Positions 1-8,098 of a stretch of 64,000 nt of DNA are shown here, one piece after another (position 1 is the first letter of the stretch; each line of letters starts with the position of its first letter). Source of the stretch: Flavobacterium algicola (lineage in GTDB: Bacteria; Bacteroidota; Bacteroidia; Flavobacteriales; Flavobacteriaceae); contig NZ_JAJTUT010000002.1 in assembly GCF_022399565.1 (NCBI RefSeq), forward strand, positions 124,001 to 188,000, read 5' to 3'. A program made the translations under genes and the position numbers. The notes under the pieces were generated by a model. The model saw only the letters and a list, made by a program, of their open reading frames with translations, did no database searches and was not told where the DNA came from.

Positions 1-561
1 AAGGTGTATGAAGAGGTTCTCAACTTTAATGTGCCAGAACAGCCAGTTATTGAATTTACCAATACGGCGAACGATGCAGTGCGTCTTTATTTCGAAAAAA
101 GTAAAGATGCAGAGGAGTACTATGTTCAATATAAAAAAGGAGATTCCATTTTTAAGTCTGATAAAACAATTAACAGCTTTATCGAAATCGAAGATAAAAA
201 AGTAAAGCTTGGAGAAACCTGGACGTATCAAATAATAGCCATTAATAGTAAAGGAGAGAGTACCCCTTCTGAACCAGTTAAATTGATCAAAGACGAAGAC
301 GAATTACCACCTGTAGTATGGGGCTCAAAACGTCTTGAAACGAATCTTTTTATAGCCTATAGTGTATCTCCCTACGATTATTTATATGAAGTAGCTTATG
401 GTTTTACTCCTAATAAATTAGATCATATAATAACTTCCAAAGTACAAGGAGTACTTAATATTCCCAATCTTAAAAAAGGAATCCCTGTTTATTATAAAAT
501 GAGAGTTATTAAACAATGGGGATTTGCGAGTGAGTGGACAGAAGCGTTAAAAAGTGAATGA
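1..561 (+). CDS. C-terminal part of a fibronectin type III-containing protein (5' end outside window)
   Basis: The reading frame is open from the first base, so the gene starts upstream of the window and the GTG at position 4 is not necessarily a start. The visible 186 residues form about two fibronectin type III-like beta-sandwich modules. The first has the typical core around AEEYYVQYKKGD and WTYQIIAINSKGES, followed by a Pro-rich linker (ELPPVVWG). The second ends with VYYKMRVIKQWGFASEWTEAL. Such modules are usual at the C-terminus of secreted glycosidases and sulfatases, but no catalytic part is visible and no T9SS sorting domain follows. It lies 100 bp upstream of the 852-aa lipoprotein on the same strand and may belong to the same degradative locus. 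The enzyme type cannot be told. Confidence 0.75.
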   Translation, partial: KVYEEVLNFNVPEQPVIEFTNTANDAVRLYFEKSKDAEEYYVQYKKGDSIFKSDKTINSFIEIEDKKVKLGETWTYQIIAINSKGESTPSEPVKLIKDEDELPPVVWGSKRLETNLFIAYSVSPYDYLYEVAYGFTPNKLDHIITSKVQGVLNIPNLKKGIPVYYKMRVIKQWGFASEWTEALKSE

Positions 562-661
562 TTGTTTTTTTGTGAAATCAACTTCAATACGCTTTGCTTC
601 TTATTGTAAACTAATTATTTACAACCTTAAAAAATAAAACAACTTAAATAAAGACAATTAA

Positions 662-3220
662 ATGAAAAACAGATTATCACAAATCAGCTTATTGTCACTA
701 GTTTTATTTTGTTTAAGTTGTAAATCTTTAATAGAAAAAAAGGTTGATATAGACACGACTGTTAAGACTGATAAAGGAGAAATAACTTCAGTTTCTGGAA
801 CAAGAAATATAAGCGGTGTTTACCCACATTTAACAACGTATGCACATGCAAGAGCAAACGGCAGCTATAGTTTTGGAAATGAATGCGGAATTGGAGCCTT
901 GGCTGTTTGGAATGAAAAACTGTATATGATTAATTATGCAGCACATGAGCCAAAAGGAAGTGAGCACAAACTGTATATTATCGATAAAGATAATAATATG
1001 AAGGTTTTTCAAGGTAGTATTGGTGGAACGCCAGCTGCTAGAATGATTCACCAAGAATCTAATCAATTACTTATTGGTCCTTATGTTATTAGTAGTTCTG
1101 GAGACATAAGAGTTATTCCAATTAAAGATATGAAAGGACGATTAACTGCTATCGCAAGGCATTTAAAAGACCCAGAAAATATGGTTTACTATTATGATAT
1201 GGAAGGCATGTTGTATGAAGTAAATGTACATACTCTGAATGTAAAAAAGCTATACAATAATCCGTTGCCAGGTTGGCATGGAAAAGGTGCCTATACAAGT
1301 CAAAATAAATTAATATTGGCAAATAATGGAGAACATGGAAACGAAGGTGCAGCGGAGTGGAAAGTAACTTTAGAAAATAAAAACAACAAAGAAGATAATG
1401 GAATTTTAGCTGAGTTTGATGGTGAGAATTTTAAAGTTGTAGAAAGAAGACAGTTTACAGATGTTACCACCAAAAATGGAATAAATGCAGTGCCAAATGA
1501 ACAAGCTCCACTATGGACAATGGGTTGGGATAAAAGAGCTGTACGATTAAAGGTACTGGAAAAAGGAGAGTGGAAAACTTTTTTATTACCTAAAGCTACT
1601 TATAATAATGATCCTTCTCACGGTTGGTTTACAGAATGGCCAAGAATTAGAGAAATTGGTAACGGTAAAATGATGATGGACATGCATGGTATGTTTTATG
1701 ATTTTCCTTCAACGTTTTCTCACACGAATACAGCTGGAATTAAACCAATAGGCTCCCATTTACGCTATATACCCGATTTTTTAAGCTGGAACAATAAGGT
1801 AGTTTTAGCCACAGATGAAACAAGTATACAAGGAAATCCTTTAGCAGGTCAGCCACAATCTAATCTTTGGTTTGGTAAACGTGAAGAATTGGCGAACTGG
1901 GGTCCAAAATCCGCTTATGGAGCAATTTGGATCGATGATGAGGTTATTGCGAATCAACCTTCACTTCCTTTTTTAATTGCTGGTTTTGATAACAGAATTT
2001 TACATTTAAATAATTTCGATAAAATGCCAGTTACAATTAGCATTCAAGTTGATGAAAATGGAACAGGAAACTGGAGAGAATTACAAACAATCGCATTGGA
2101 AAAAGAAGGCTATAATTATTATATTTTTAAGGAGGATTTAAAAGCGGAATGGGTACGATTGGTTGCTGATAAAACCAGTAAATTAACTGCTGCTTTTCAT
2201 TTTACAGATCGTAAACTTAAAAGTAGTATTGATGGAAAAGAGTTGTTTAAAAGTCTTGCCAACATAGATGAAACCAGCAAAGTATCCCATGCAAAACTAT
2301 TTAGTAATAAAACCAATTATAACTTAAGCATTTATGCAGGAGAAATAGATAATAACACCTTTAAAACTACAAAATCATATGAGTTTTTAAAGTATGATTT
2401 TAGGTATGTAGAGGGTATAAAAGATAGTTTATCAATAAACACATTAAAAAATAAAAAAGTTGGAGAAGAAGTTGATTTTTATAATAAAAATGTAGCAGAT
2501 ACTTCAAAAGATAAAGAAAATGAAAAAGAGATTTGGACAGAGGATGATGCATCTTTCATAGTACATGCAAAAGAGTATCAATTAAGGTTGCCAAAAGGAC
2601 ATTTCAATTACTCAAAACAATTTTCAGCAAAAACAGCACGAGTAACCAGAGAAGTTGAATCCGAAAGAGAGTTGGCAAATATTTCGGGTACATTTTATGA
2701 GCTACCGCTATATAAAGTAGGTAAAGAGCCTTTATATAAAATGATGCGACCTGTTGCAACACACAATAAACAAATTACTGAGTTTAATACTTGGAATGGT
2801 TTGTTGGTTTTAAGTGGAGTAAAGAAAGACGCAAAAGAGTCAGACCACGTTTATAAATCTGATGATGGTAACGTGGCTCTTTGGTTTGGAGGTATTGATG
2901 ATTTGTGGAGTTTTGGAAAGCCGGTAGGAGAAGGTGGCCCTTGGAAAAACACTCAAGTAAAAGCAAACCAATTGTCTGATATGTATTTGATGACCGGTTA
3001 TGACGAAAAAACAGTAGTTTTTGAATCTGATGTTGATACACAGTTTCAGTTATACATTCATATAAATCATTATTCAGACGAGCCTGTTTTATTTAAAACC
3101 TTTCAGATAAAAGCAGGTGAAAAATTAACTTATAAATTCCCAAAAGGATTTAGTGCACATTGGGCACAACTAAAATCTAGCAAATCTTGTAAAGCCACTG
3201 CATGGTTTGATTATAAGTAA
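662..3220 (+). CDS. Large lipoprotein of unknown family, probable beta-propeller with internal module duplication
   Basis: Start ATG at 662 is followed by a lipoprotein signal ending LFCLSC (lipidated Cys about residue 20). The 852-residue protein has repeated short blades such as ALAVWNEKLYMINYAAHE, GKGAYTSQNKLILANNGEHG and MMMDMHGMFYDFPSTFSHTN, which suggest a beta-propeller in residues about 60-370. A module of roughly 150 residues starting IGSHLRYIPDFLSWNNKVVL (about 365-520) recurs as a diverged copy at about residues 690-852 (HNKQITEFNTWNGLLVL). Both copies contain an LWFG.....L..WG/FGKP block, a [GT]G[FY]D..[ITV] block and a final WVRL/WAQL....S..TAAFHF/ATAWFDY block. I do not recognise a named family. 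Propeller folds are known for some lyases and exo-glycosidases (for example PL24/25 and GH145), so an enzyme role is conceivable but unproven. It lies in a sulfatase/glycosidase locus. Confidence 0.8.
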   Translation: MKNRLSQISLLSLVLFCLSCKSLIEKKVDIDTTVKTDKGEITSVSGTRNISGVYPHLTTYAHARANGSYSFGNECGIGALAVWNEKLYMINYAAHEPKGSEHKLYIIDKDNNMKVFQGSIGGTPAARMIHQESNQLLIGPYVISSSGDIRVIPIKDMKGRLTAIARHLKDPENMVYYYDMEGMLYEVNVHTLNVKKLYNNPLPGWHGKGAYTSQNKLILANNGEHGNEGAAEWKVTLENKNNKEDNGILAEFDGENFKVVERRQFTDVTTKNGINAVPNEQAPLWTMGWDKRAVRLKVLEKGEWKTFLLPKATYNNDPSHGWFTEWPRIREIGNGKMMMDMHGMFYDFPSTFSHTNTAGIKPIGSHLRYIPDFLSWNNKVVLATDETSIQGNPLAGQPQSNLWFGKREELANWGPKSAYGAIWIDDEVIANQPSLPFLIAGFDNRILHLNNFDKMPVTISIQVDENGTGNWRELQTIALEKEGYNYYIFKEDLKAEWVRLVADKTSKLTAAFHFTDRKLKSSIDGKELFKSLANIDETSKVSHAKLFSNKTNYNLSIYAGEIDNNTFKTTKSYEFLKYDFRYVEGIKDSLSINTLKNKKVGEEVDFYNKNVADTSKDKENEKEIWTEDDASFIVHAKEYQLRLPKGHFNYSKQFSAKTARVTREVESERELANISGTFYELPLYKVGKEPLYKMMRPVATHNKQITEFNTWNGLLVLSGVKKDAKESDHVYKSDDGNVALWFGGIDDLWSFGKPVGEGGPWKNTQVKANQLSDMYLMTGYDEKTVVFESDVDTQFQLYIHINHYSDEPVLFKTFQIKAGEKLTYKFPKGFSAHWAQLKSSKSCKATAWFDYK

Positions 3221-3586
3221 AAGGGGAGAAGAAGTTGAAAACGTTATAAATTGCAAATAACGGAATCTGAGATAGTTTTTTTGGGCCTCTTTTTTTATTT
3301 TAAATCACTTAATGTATTTGACTTTGACTGTTTTATGACACTAGTTCCGTTTCTCCTTGCAAAATAATTCCAAATCCATTCTTTGTTGTAGAAAGCTTGA
3401 TTAGAAATGTTTTATTTATAGAATATACATAATTAACCCTATTTATAGTCAAAAGTACCCCATGTTTTGAGATAAGAAAAAGTAATTTTATAAATTAAAA
3501 TAGTATTTAAAATCTATTTGATTCAGTAAGGATAAATCAAAAAATCTGTGACTGAATAATTATAGAAACGAACTAATAAAAATCAA
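3221..3586. other. Intergenic region without recognisable gene
   Basis: This 366-bp AT-rich gap separates the orphan lipoprotein from the GH43-like operon. Its length suggests a promoter for the operon beginning at 3587. I could not find an exact flavobacterial -7 box (TAnnTTTG); near 3300 a T-run follows only a weak GAG...CTC pairing that I would not call a terminator. Confidence 0.4.
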
Positions 3587-4639
3587 ATGAGATTACAACA
3601 TTTAACATTATTGATGCTACTGTTTATTTGCCTAGGATGTAAAACCCAAGCTCAGAAAATGAAATTTGAATACATAGGTGATGCAGCGCAACAAAAAGGA
3701 ATGCATGTTTGGGGTTCTTCTCCAGTTATTGGGAAGGATGGCAAGACACATCTTTTTGCAGCACAATGGCCTACAGCAACGCAACCTGATTTTAACGGTT
3801 GGTATAAAGATTGTGAAATAGGGCATTATGTGAGTGATAAACCTGAAGGTCCGTTTGAATATGTTGGTGTAGCAGTACCAGACAAAGATGGTCTTTTTAA
3901 CTCTCCACACAATCCTACCATTAGTAATTTAGATGGGCAATACCAACTTTGTTTTATTGTAAATGAAAACAGCGATTTAAAAACACAACGTATTGTAATG
4001 TATGTTGCTGATGACCTTAATGATACTTGGAGACCCGCAAAAGGTGGAGAAGCAGATGGAACCATTTTACGTCAATCTCAAGATCCTAATGTGTGGAATT
4101 ACACAGCCAGATTAGGAGTTTCTAATCCATCCTTAATAAAATACAAAGGAAAATACCTTCTATATCATAAATCGGTGGTTCGAAAAGAACCTAAGGGATA
4201 TGTTTATTCCTATGGAGTTGTAGTTGCTGATAGTGTTGAAGGACCGTATATACATCAACCGACAAGAGTAACCGAAGAAGCAATGCCACTTGAGGATGCA
4301 TTTGCCTTTACAATGAAGGATTCCGTATACATGATAAGTCGTGATTTTAGAGCTTCATTAGGAAATAGTGGCGGTGGTTTGTTATGGAAATCGGGAGATG
4401 GTTTTTCTTTTCCTGCGGAAAAAACAGTTCGTGCTTACGAAGACCTACAACATTATGTAGGCGAAGAGTATTTAAAAGATGCTGTTGCTTACAGAGGAAA
4501 AAAAGACGGTCACCTTGAGCGTGCTCAAATGCTTTTTATTGATGGAAAACCAGCTTATTTATACCTGGCTACAGGTGTTCAGGTAAAACCAGGTTTTGGT
4601 AGTAGTTCGCATGTATTTAAGATTCGTTTTGAAAAATAA
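3587..4639 (+). CDS. Lipoprotein glycosidase of the GH43/GH117 five-bladed propeller superfamily
   Basis: The protein has 350 residues and begins with a lipoprotein signal (LLMLLFICLGC, Cys about 18). Blade-like repeats with alternating motifs of the GH43/62/32/68/117 superfamily are clear: SSPVIGKDGKTHLFAAQWP, YVSDKPEGPFEYVGVAV, NPTISNLDGQYQLCFIV, NPSLIKYKGKYLLYHKS and VADSVEGPYIHQP. In this superfamily acidic residues at blade tops act in catalysis; candidates include the Asp/Glu in the MPLEDAFAF region. The specificity cannot be read from sequence, and no exact GH43 subfamily is claimed. It heads a compact run: the esterase starts 5 bp after its stop, and a sulfatase, a GH117-like enzyme and a GH95 enzyme follow. 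It is probably periplasmic or outer-membrane anchored and acts on oligosaccharides. Confidence 0.75.
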   Translation: MRLQHLTLLMLLFICLGCKTQAQKMKFEYIGDAAQQKGMHVWGSSPVIGKDGKTHLFAAQWPTATQPDFNGWYKDCEIGHYVSDKPEGPFEYVGVAVPDKDGLFNSPHNPTISNLDGQYQLCFIVNENSDLKTQRIVMYVADDLNDTWRPAKGGEADGTILRQSQDPNVWNYTARLGVSNPSLIKYKGKYLLYHKSVVRKEPKGYVYSYGVVVADSVEGPYIHQPTRVTEEAMPLEDAFAFTMKDSVYMISRDFRASLGNSGGGLLWKSGDGFSFPAEKTVRAYEDLQHYVGEEYLKDAVAYRGKKDGHLERAQMLFIDGKPAYLYLATGVQVKPGFGSSSHVFKIRFEK

Positions 4640-4644
4640 ATATT

Positions 4645-5571
4645 TTGAATAGTATATCAGTAAATTATAGTCGTCATAAATACAATTGGATAGGATTCTA
4701 CACGATGCTATTATTTTTGGTAGCATCAAATGTATTTTCACAATCTGCTACAAACACTGAAGATCAGGAAATCATTCCAGATCATAAACTTGTCTATAAA
4801 ACCATAGATGCGGTTGCTTTAAAGTTGCATGTATTCAATCCTTTAGGGCACAAATCTTCGGATAAAACACCCGTTATTATTTTTTTCTTTGGAGGCGGTT
4901 GGGTATTTGGAAATCCTAAATTATTTTATGAACATGCTCGTTATTTTGCCGAAAAAGGAATAGTAGCAATCGCTGCAGAATATCGTATCAAATCTATTCA
5001 CAAAACCACTCCTTTTGAATGTGTTAATGATGGAAAATCAGCGGTGAGATGGGTGAGACTGCATGCGACTGAATTAGGAATTGATCCCAATAAAATAGTG
5101 GCATCTGGAGGTTCTGCGGGTGGGCATGTAGCGGCTTGTACTTCAATTATAGACGGTTATAATGAGACAAACGAAAATGGTGCAATCAGTTCAAAACCGA
5201 ATGCTTTAATTCTTTATTATCCTGTTTTAGATACGACAGATAAGGGATATGGAGCGAAAAATTTTGAGAAAGAACATCAAACGGATATTTCGCCTAATCA
5301 TAATATAAAAAAAGGAATTCTCCCAACGATTGTTTTTCATGGTACAGCTGATAAGACCGTGCCAATTGAAAATTCAGAACGATTTTGTAAATTAATGAAT
5401 GATGCTGGTAATTATTGTGAATTAGAAACTTACAAAGAGAAAGGGCATGGTTTTTTTAGAGGGAGTTTCTATAATACTAAAAAAGCAGACACCATTGTGT
5501 TTAAAGAAATTTTAGAAAAAAGCTATTCGTTTTTGGTTTCACAATCAATTATAACCAATAACAAAAAATAG
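4645..5571 (+). CDS. Secreted alpha/beta-hydrolase, carbohydrate esterase-like
   Basis: An alpha/beta-hydrolase of the acetyl-esterase/BD-FAE type. The oxyanion-hole motif is FFGGGWVFGN, the nucleophile elbow is GGSAGGH (Ser about 157), and a late HGTADKTVP (Asp) and KGHGFF (His) complete the triad. The annotated start is TTG at 4645, only 5 bp after the preceding stop. An ATG at 4705 (residue 21) directly precedes the hydrophobic stretch LLFLVASNVFSQS and would also give a good signal peptide, so the start is uncertain. Translational coupling to the GH43-like gene is likely. The expected role is removal of acetyl or other acyl groups from algal oligosaccharides, since fucoidans can be acetylated. 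It could also be a general peptidase-like hydrolase, but the short single-domain form and context favour an esterase. Confidence 0.8.
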   Translation: MNSISVNYSRHKYNWIGFYTMLLFLVASNVFSQSATNTEDQEIIPDHKLVYKTIDAVALKLHVFNPLGHKSSDKTPVIIFFFGGGWVFGNPKLFYEHARYFAEKGIVAIAAEYRIKSIHKTTPFECVNDGKSAVRWVRLHATELGIDPNKIVASGGSAGGHVAACTSIIDGYNETNENGAISSKPNALILYYPVLDTTDKGYGAKNFEKEHQTDISPNHNIKKGILPTIVFHGTADKTVPIENSERFCKLMNDAGNYCELETYKEKGHGFFRGSFYNTKKADTIVFKEILEKSYSFLVSQSIITNNKK

Positions 5572-5632
5572 CGCTTTTGTATATAATAAAGTAGGGTTGT
5601 GCCTTTAGAAAGATTTTAAAACAGAGACTAAG

Positions 5633-7063
5633 ATGAAATTCAGATTTATAGGATGGTTAATTTTTATGATAGCTTTTGTTCCAAATAGTATAGCAGCATC
5701 AAAAGACACTTTGGCTATTAATAAAAAGGCAACAAAACCAAACATTATAATCATTTTAATAGATGATGCGGGCTATGCCGATTTTGGCTTTATGGGGTGC
5801 AAAGATCTTGAAACTCCCAATATTGACAAATTAGCTAAGAGTGGAGTTGTATTGACAGATGCACATGTAAGTGCCACAGTTTGTGCGCCCTCAAGAGCAG
5901 GATTAATAACCGGTAAATACCAACAACGCTTTGGTTTTGAAGCGAATGACACTGGTGATGAAAGCGTGGGTGATATTGGACTATCAGATGATGTAGTGAC
6001 TATGGCAGATGTGTTCAAAAAAAATGGATACAAAACTATCGCCTTAGGAAAATGGCATTTGGGATATAGTGTGTCTGATCATCCTAATAAAAGAGGGTTT
6101 GATGAGTTTTATGGTTTTGAAACAGGAAGCCGATCTTATTTTCCAATAAAAAATCCAAACAAAAAACAAATGTTACAGCACAATGGAGAGCAAGTTGTTT
6201 TTGAAGGCTATATGACCGATGTATTGGGAGATCAATCAGTTAAATATATTGAAGAAAACAAAGAGGCTCCGTTTTTTATGTATCTAGCTTATAATGCGGT
6301 GCATACACCTATGGAAGCAAAGCTTGTACATTTGGAGAAATATAAAAACCATCCTAGGCAAAAATTAGCCTCCATGACTTGGTCTTTGGATGAGAATATT
6401 GGGAAGTTGCAAGCGAAATTAAAAGAATTAAAATTAGAGGAAAACACGTTAATCTATTTTTTGAGCGACAATGGCGGCGCAGCCAATAACGATTCTAGTG
6501 GCGGGGTTTTAAAAGGTTGGAAAGGAAATGAATTTGAAGGTGGACATCGAGTACCATTTGTATTCAGTTGGCCATCAGTAATCAAATCGGGACAAACATT
6601 TTCGGGCCTAAGTTCTTCATTAGATATTTTTACCACATCAATAGCTGCGGCTAATATTGATAAAGGAGATGGCTTAGTTTTAGATGGTGTGAATTTATTA
6701 CCCTATTTAAAAGGGGAAAAAAAAGGGAATCCACATGATAAATTATTTTGGAGGAAACTAGAAGAGTCAGCAGCACGAATTGGACAGTATAAATTAATTC
6801 GATTAGAAAGATATGGCTATACTTTTTATAATCTCGAAAATGATATAGGAGAAACCATTGATTTGTCATCGAAAGAAAAACGAAAATTCACTACTACTAT
6901 AAATGAATTAGAAGCATGGGAAAGCCAATTAATGAAGCCACTATGGGTTGAAGATCGAGATTGGATGGATGTGACTTATCATATACATCAAAGATTGATG
7001 GAAAATAAGGATGTCTTGTATAAAGATCCTAAAAAAATGAAAGAGATACTATTAAAAAATTAA
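5633..7063 (+). CDS. Secreted S1-family sulfatase
   Basis: A 476-residue type I sulfatase with an N-terminal signal peptide (FIGWLIFMIAFVPNSIAAS). Metal-binding IILIDDAGYADFG (about 42-54) is followed by the formylglycine motif C-A-P-S-R with Cys84, then GKWHLG, and a C-terminal LSDNGG metal-ligand motif. The Cys-type motif needs a formylglycine-generating enzyme or anSME encoded elsewhere, since none lies in this window. The 476-residue length is normal for S1 enzymes. It sits 61 bp after the esterase and 10 bp before a GH117-like gene. The inferred job is removal of a sulfate ester from fucose or galactose residues. The S1 subfamily, and so the sulfate position, cannot be assigned by eye. 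Confidence 0.92.
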   Translation: MKFRFIGWLIFMIAFVPNSIAASKDTLAINKKATKPNIIIILIDDAGYADFGFMGCKDLETPNIDKLAKSGVVLTDAHVSATVCAPSRAGLITGKYQQRFGFEANDTGDESVGDIGLSDDVVTMADVFKKNGYKTIALGKWHLGYSVSDHPNKRGFDEFYGFETGSRSYFPIKNPNKKQMLQHNGEQVVFEGYMTDVLGDQSVKYIEENKEAPFFMYLAYNAVHTPMEAKLVHLEKYKNHPRQKLASMTWSLDENIGKLQAKLKELKLEENTLIYFLSDNGGAANNDSSGGVLKGWKGNEFEGGHRVPFVFSWPSVIKSGQTFSGLSSSLDIFTTSIAAANIDKGDGLVLDGVNLLPYLKGEKKGNPHDKLFWRKLEESAARIGQYKLIRLERYGYTFYNLENDIGETIDLSSKEKRKFTTTINELEAWESQLMKPLWVEDRDWMDVTYHIHQRLMENKDVLYKDPKKMKEILLKN

Positions 7064-7073
7064 GAAGCTAAGA

Positions 7074-8084
7074 ATGAAAATAATAAAGAATTTTGGATTT
7101 GTAATGGGACTTACTTTATTGGTTATGTCTTGTAAATCAGTATCTTCAAGTAAAACAGTGGCTAGCAAATCAGTTACAATGCAGGCTACGCAATTTACTT
7201 ATCAAAACATTTCGGGTATTGGACTTGATTCCTCTTTTAACCGACGTGATAATAGCGATATTATCAAGGTAGGCAAAAAATATTATGTCTGGTACACCCG
7301 TATGGATAGTCCGCAAACTTCAGGATACTGGGGAACTATTTGGTACGCTACATCAGAAGATGAAGGGTTTACTTGGAAAGAACAAGGTATGGCATTGGGT
7401 TTGGGAGCAACAGGCGAATTTGATAACCATTCTGTTTTTACACCTAATATTTTGGTTCACAATGGTAAATATTATATGTACTATACGGGAGTGAAACCTA
7501 CACTTGGAAATGTAAATAACGAATTTGAAGCCAATTCGACAACAGATATAACAGCTTTGGGCCTTGCGGTTGCTAATAGTCCTGATGGACCATTTGTAAG
7601 AGTAAAAAATAATCCCGTATTAGAAGTTAGTACTGTGGCTACGGACTTTGATAGTTTTAGAATAGATGATGCTAGTTTGTTTAAAAAAGACAACAAAATC
7701 GCTTTGTACTATAAAGGAAGATCTATTATTGATGGAAAAGAAGGTCCAAAGAAGACAAAAATGAGTGTAGCCTATGCTGATCGTCCAGAAGGACCTTTTA
7801 AAAAGCATGACGGTCCTTTGTTAGACAAAAGTCATGAAGTGCTTATTTGGGAACAAAATGGTGGTGTTGCAGCATTGGCATCCATCAATGCCACTATAAA
7901 TTTTGCTAAGGACGGAGAACATTTTACTCCCATTCAAGAAAATTTAGTTAATATTCCAAAAGCACCAGGCTTGTACCGTCCAGAGTTGGAAGAAGGTTAT
8001 AAAGGTGCAGCAACAGCATTTTGGGGTATTTCTATGAAAGTAGAAAAAGGAAAAGCTTATTTGGTTCGATTTGAAATGAAATAA
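7074..8084 (+). CDS. GH117-like lipoprotein glycosidase
   Basis: The 336-residue product has a lipoprotein signal (LTLLVMSCKS). Its order of blade motifs resembles GH117: NRRDNSDIIKVGKKYYVWYT near residue 57, GTIWYATSEDEGFTW, a long HSVFTPNILVHNGKYYMYYT blade, and FRIDDASLFKKDNKIALYYK. In characterised GH117 enzymes the Asp of an RRDxSD-type motif is catalytic, and they release 3,6-anhydro-L-galactose from agar oligosaccharides. Related GH117 clades with other or unknown specificity are common in marine bacteria. The next gene, a GH95 starting 14 bp downstream, can in other species be an alpha-L-fucosidase or alpha-L-galactosidase, so this pair may work on an L-galactose- or L-fucose-type end. 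The superfamily is secure, the GH117 family likely, and the specificity unknown. Confidence 0.75.
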   Translation: MKIIKNFGFVMGLTLLVMSCKSVSSSKTVASKSVTMQATQFTYQNISGIGLDSSFNRRDNSDIIKVGKKYYVWYTRMDSPQTSGYWGTIWYATSEDEGFTWKEQGMALGLGATGEFDNHSVFTPNILVHNGKYYMYYTGVKPTLGNVNNEFEANSTTDITALGLAVANSPDGPFVRVKNNPVLEVSTVATDFDSFRIDDASLFKKDNKIALYYKGRSIIDGKEGPKKTKMSVAYADRPEGPFKKHDGPLLDKSHEVLIWEQNGGVAALASINATINFAKDGEHFTPIQENLVNIPKAPGLYRPELEEGYKGAATAFWGISMKVEKGKAYLVRFEMK

Positions 8085-8098
8085 AAATACAATTTGAT

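Noticed and set aside
3270..3300. Possible terminator after the orphan lipoprotein
   Set aside because: Only a 3-bp GAG/CTC pairing can be drawn before the T-run; too weak to support.
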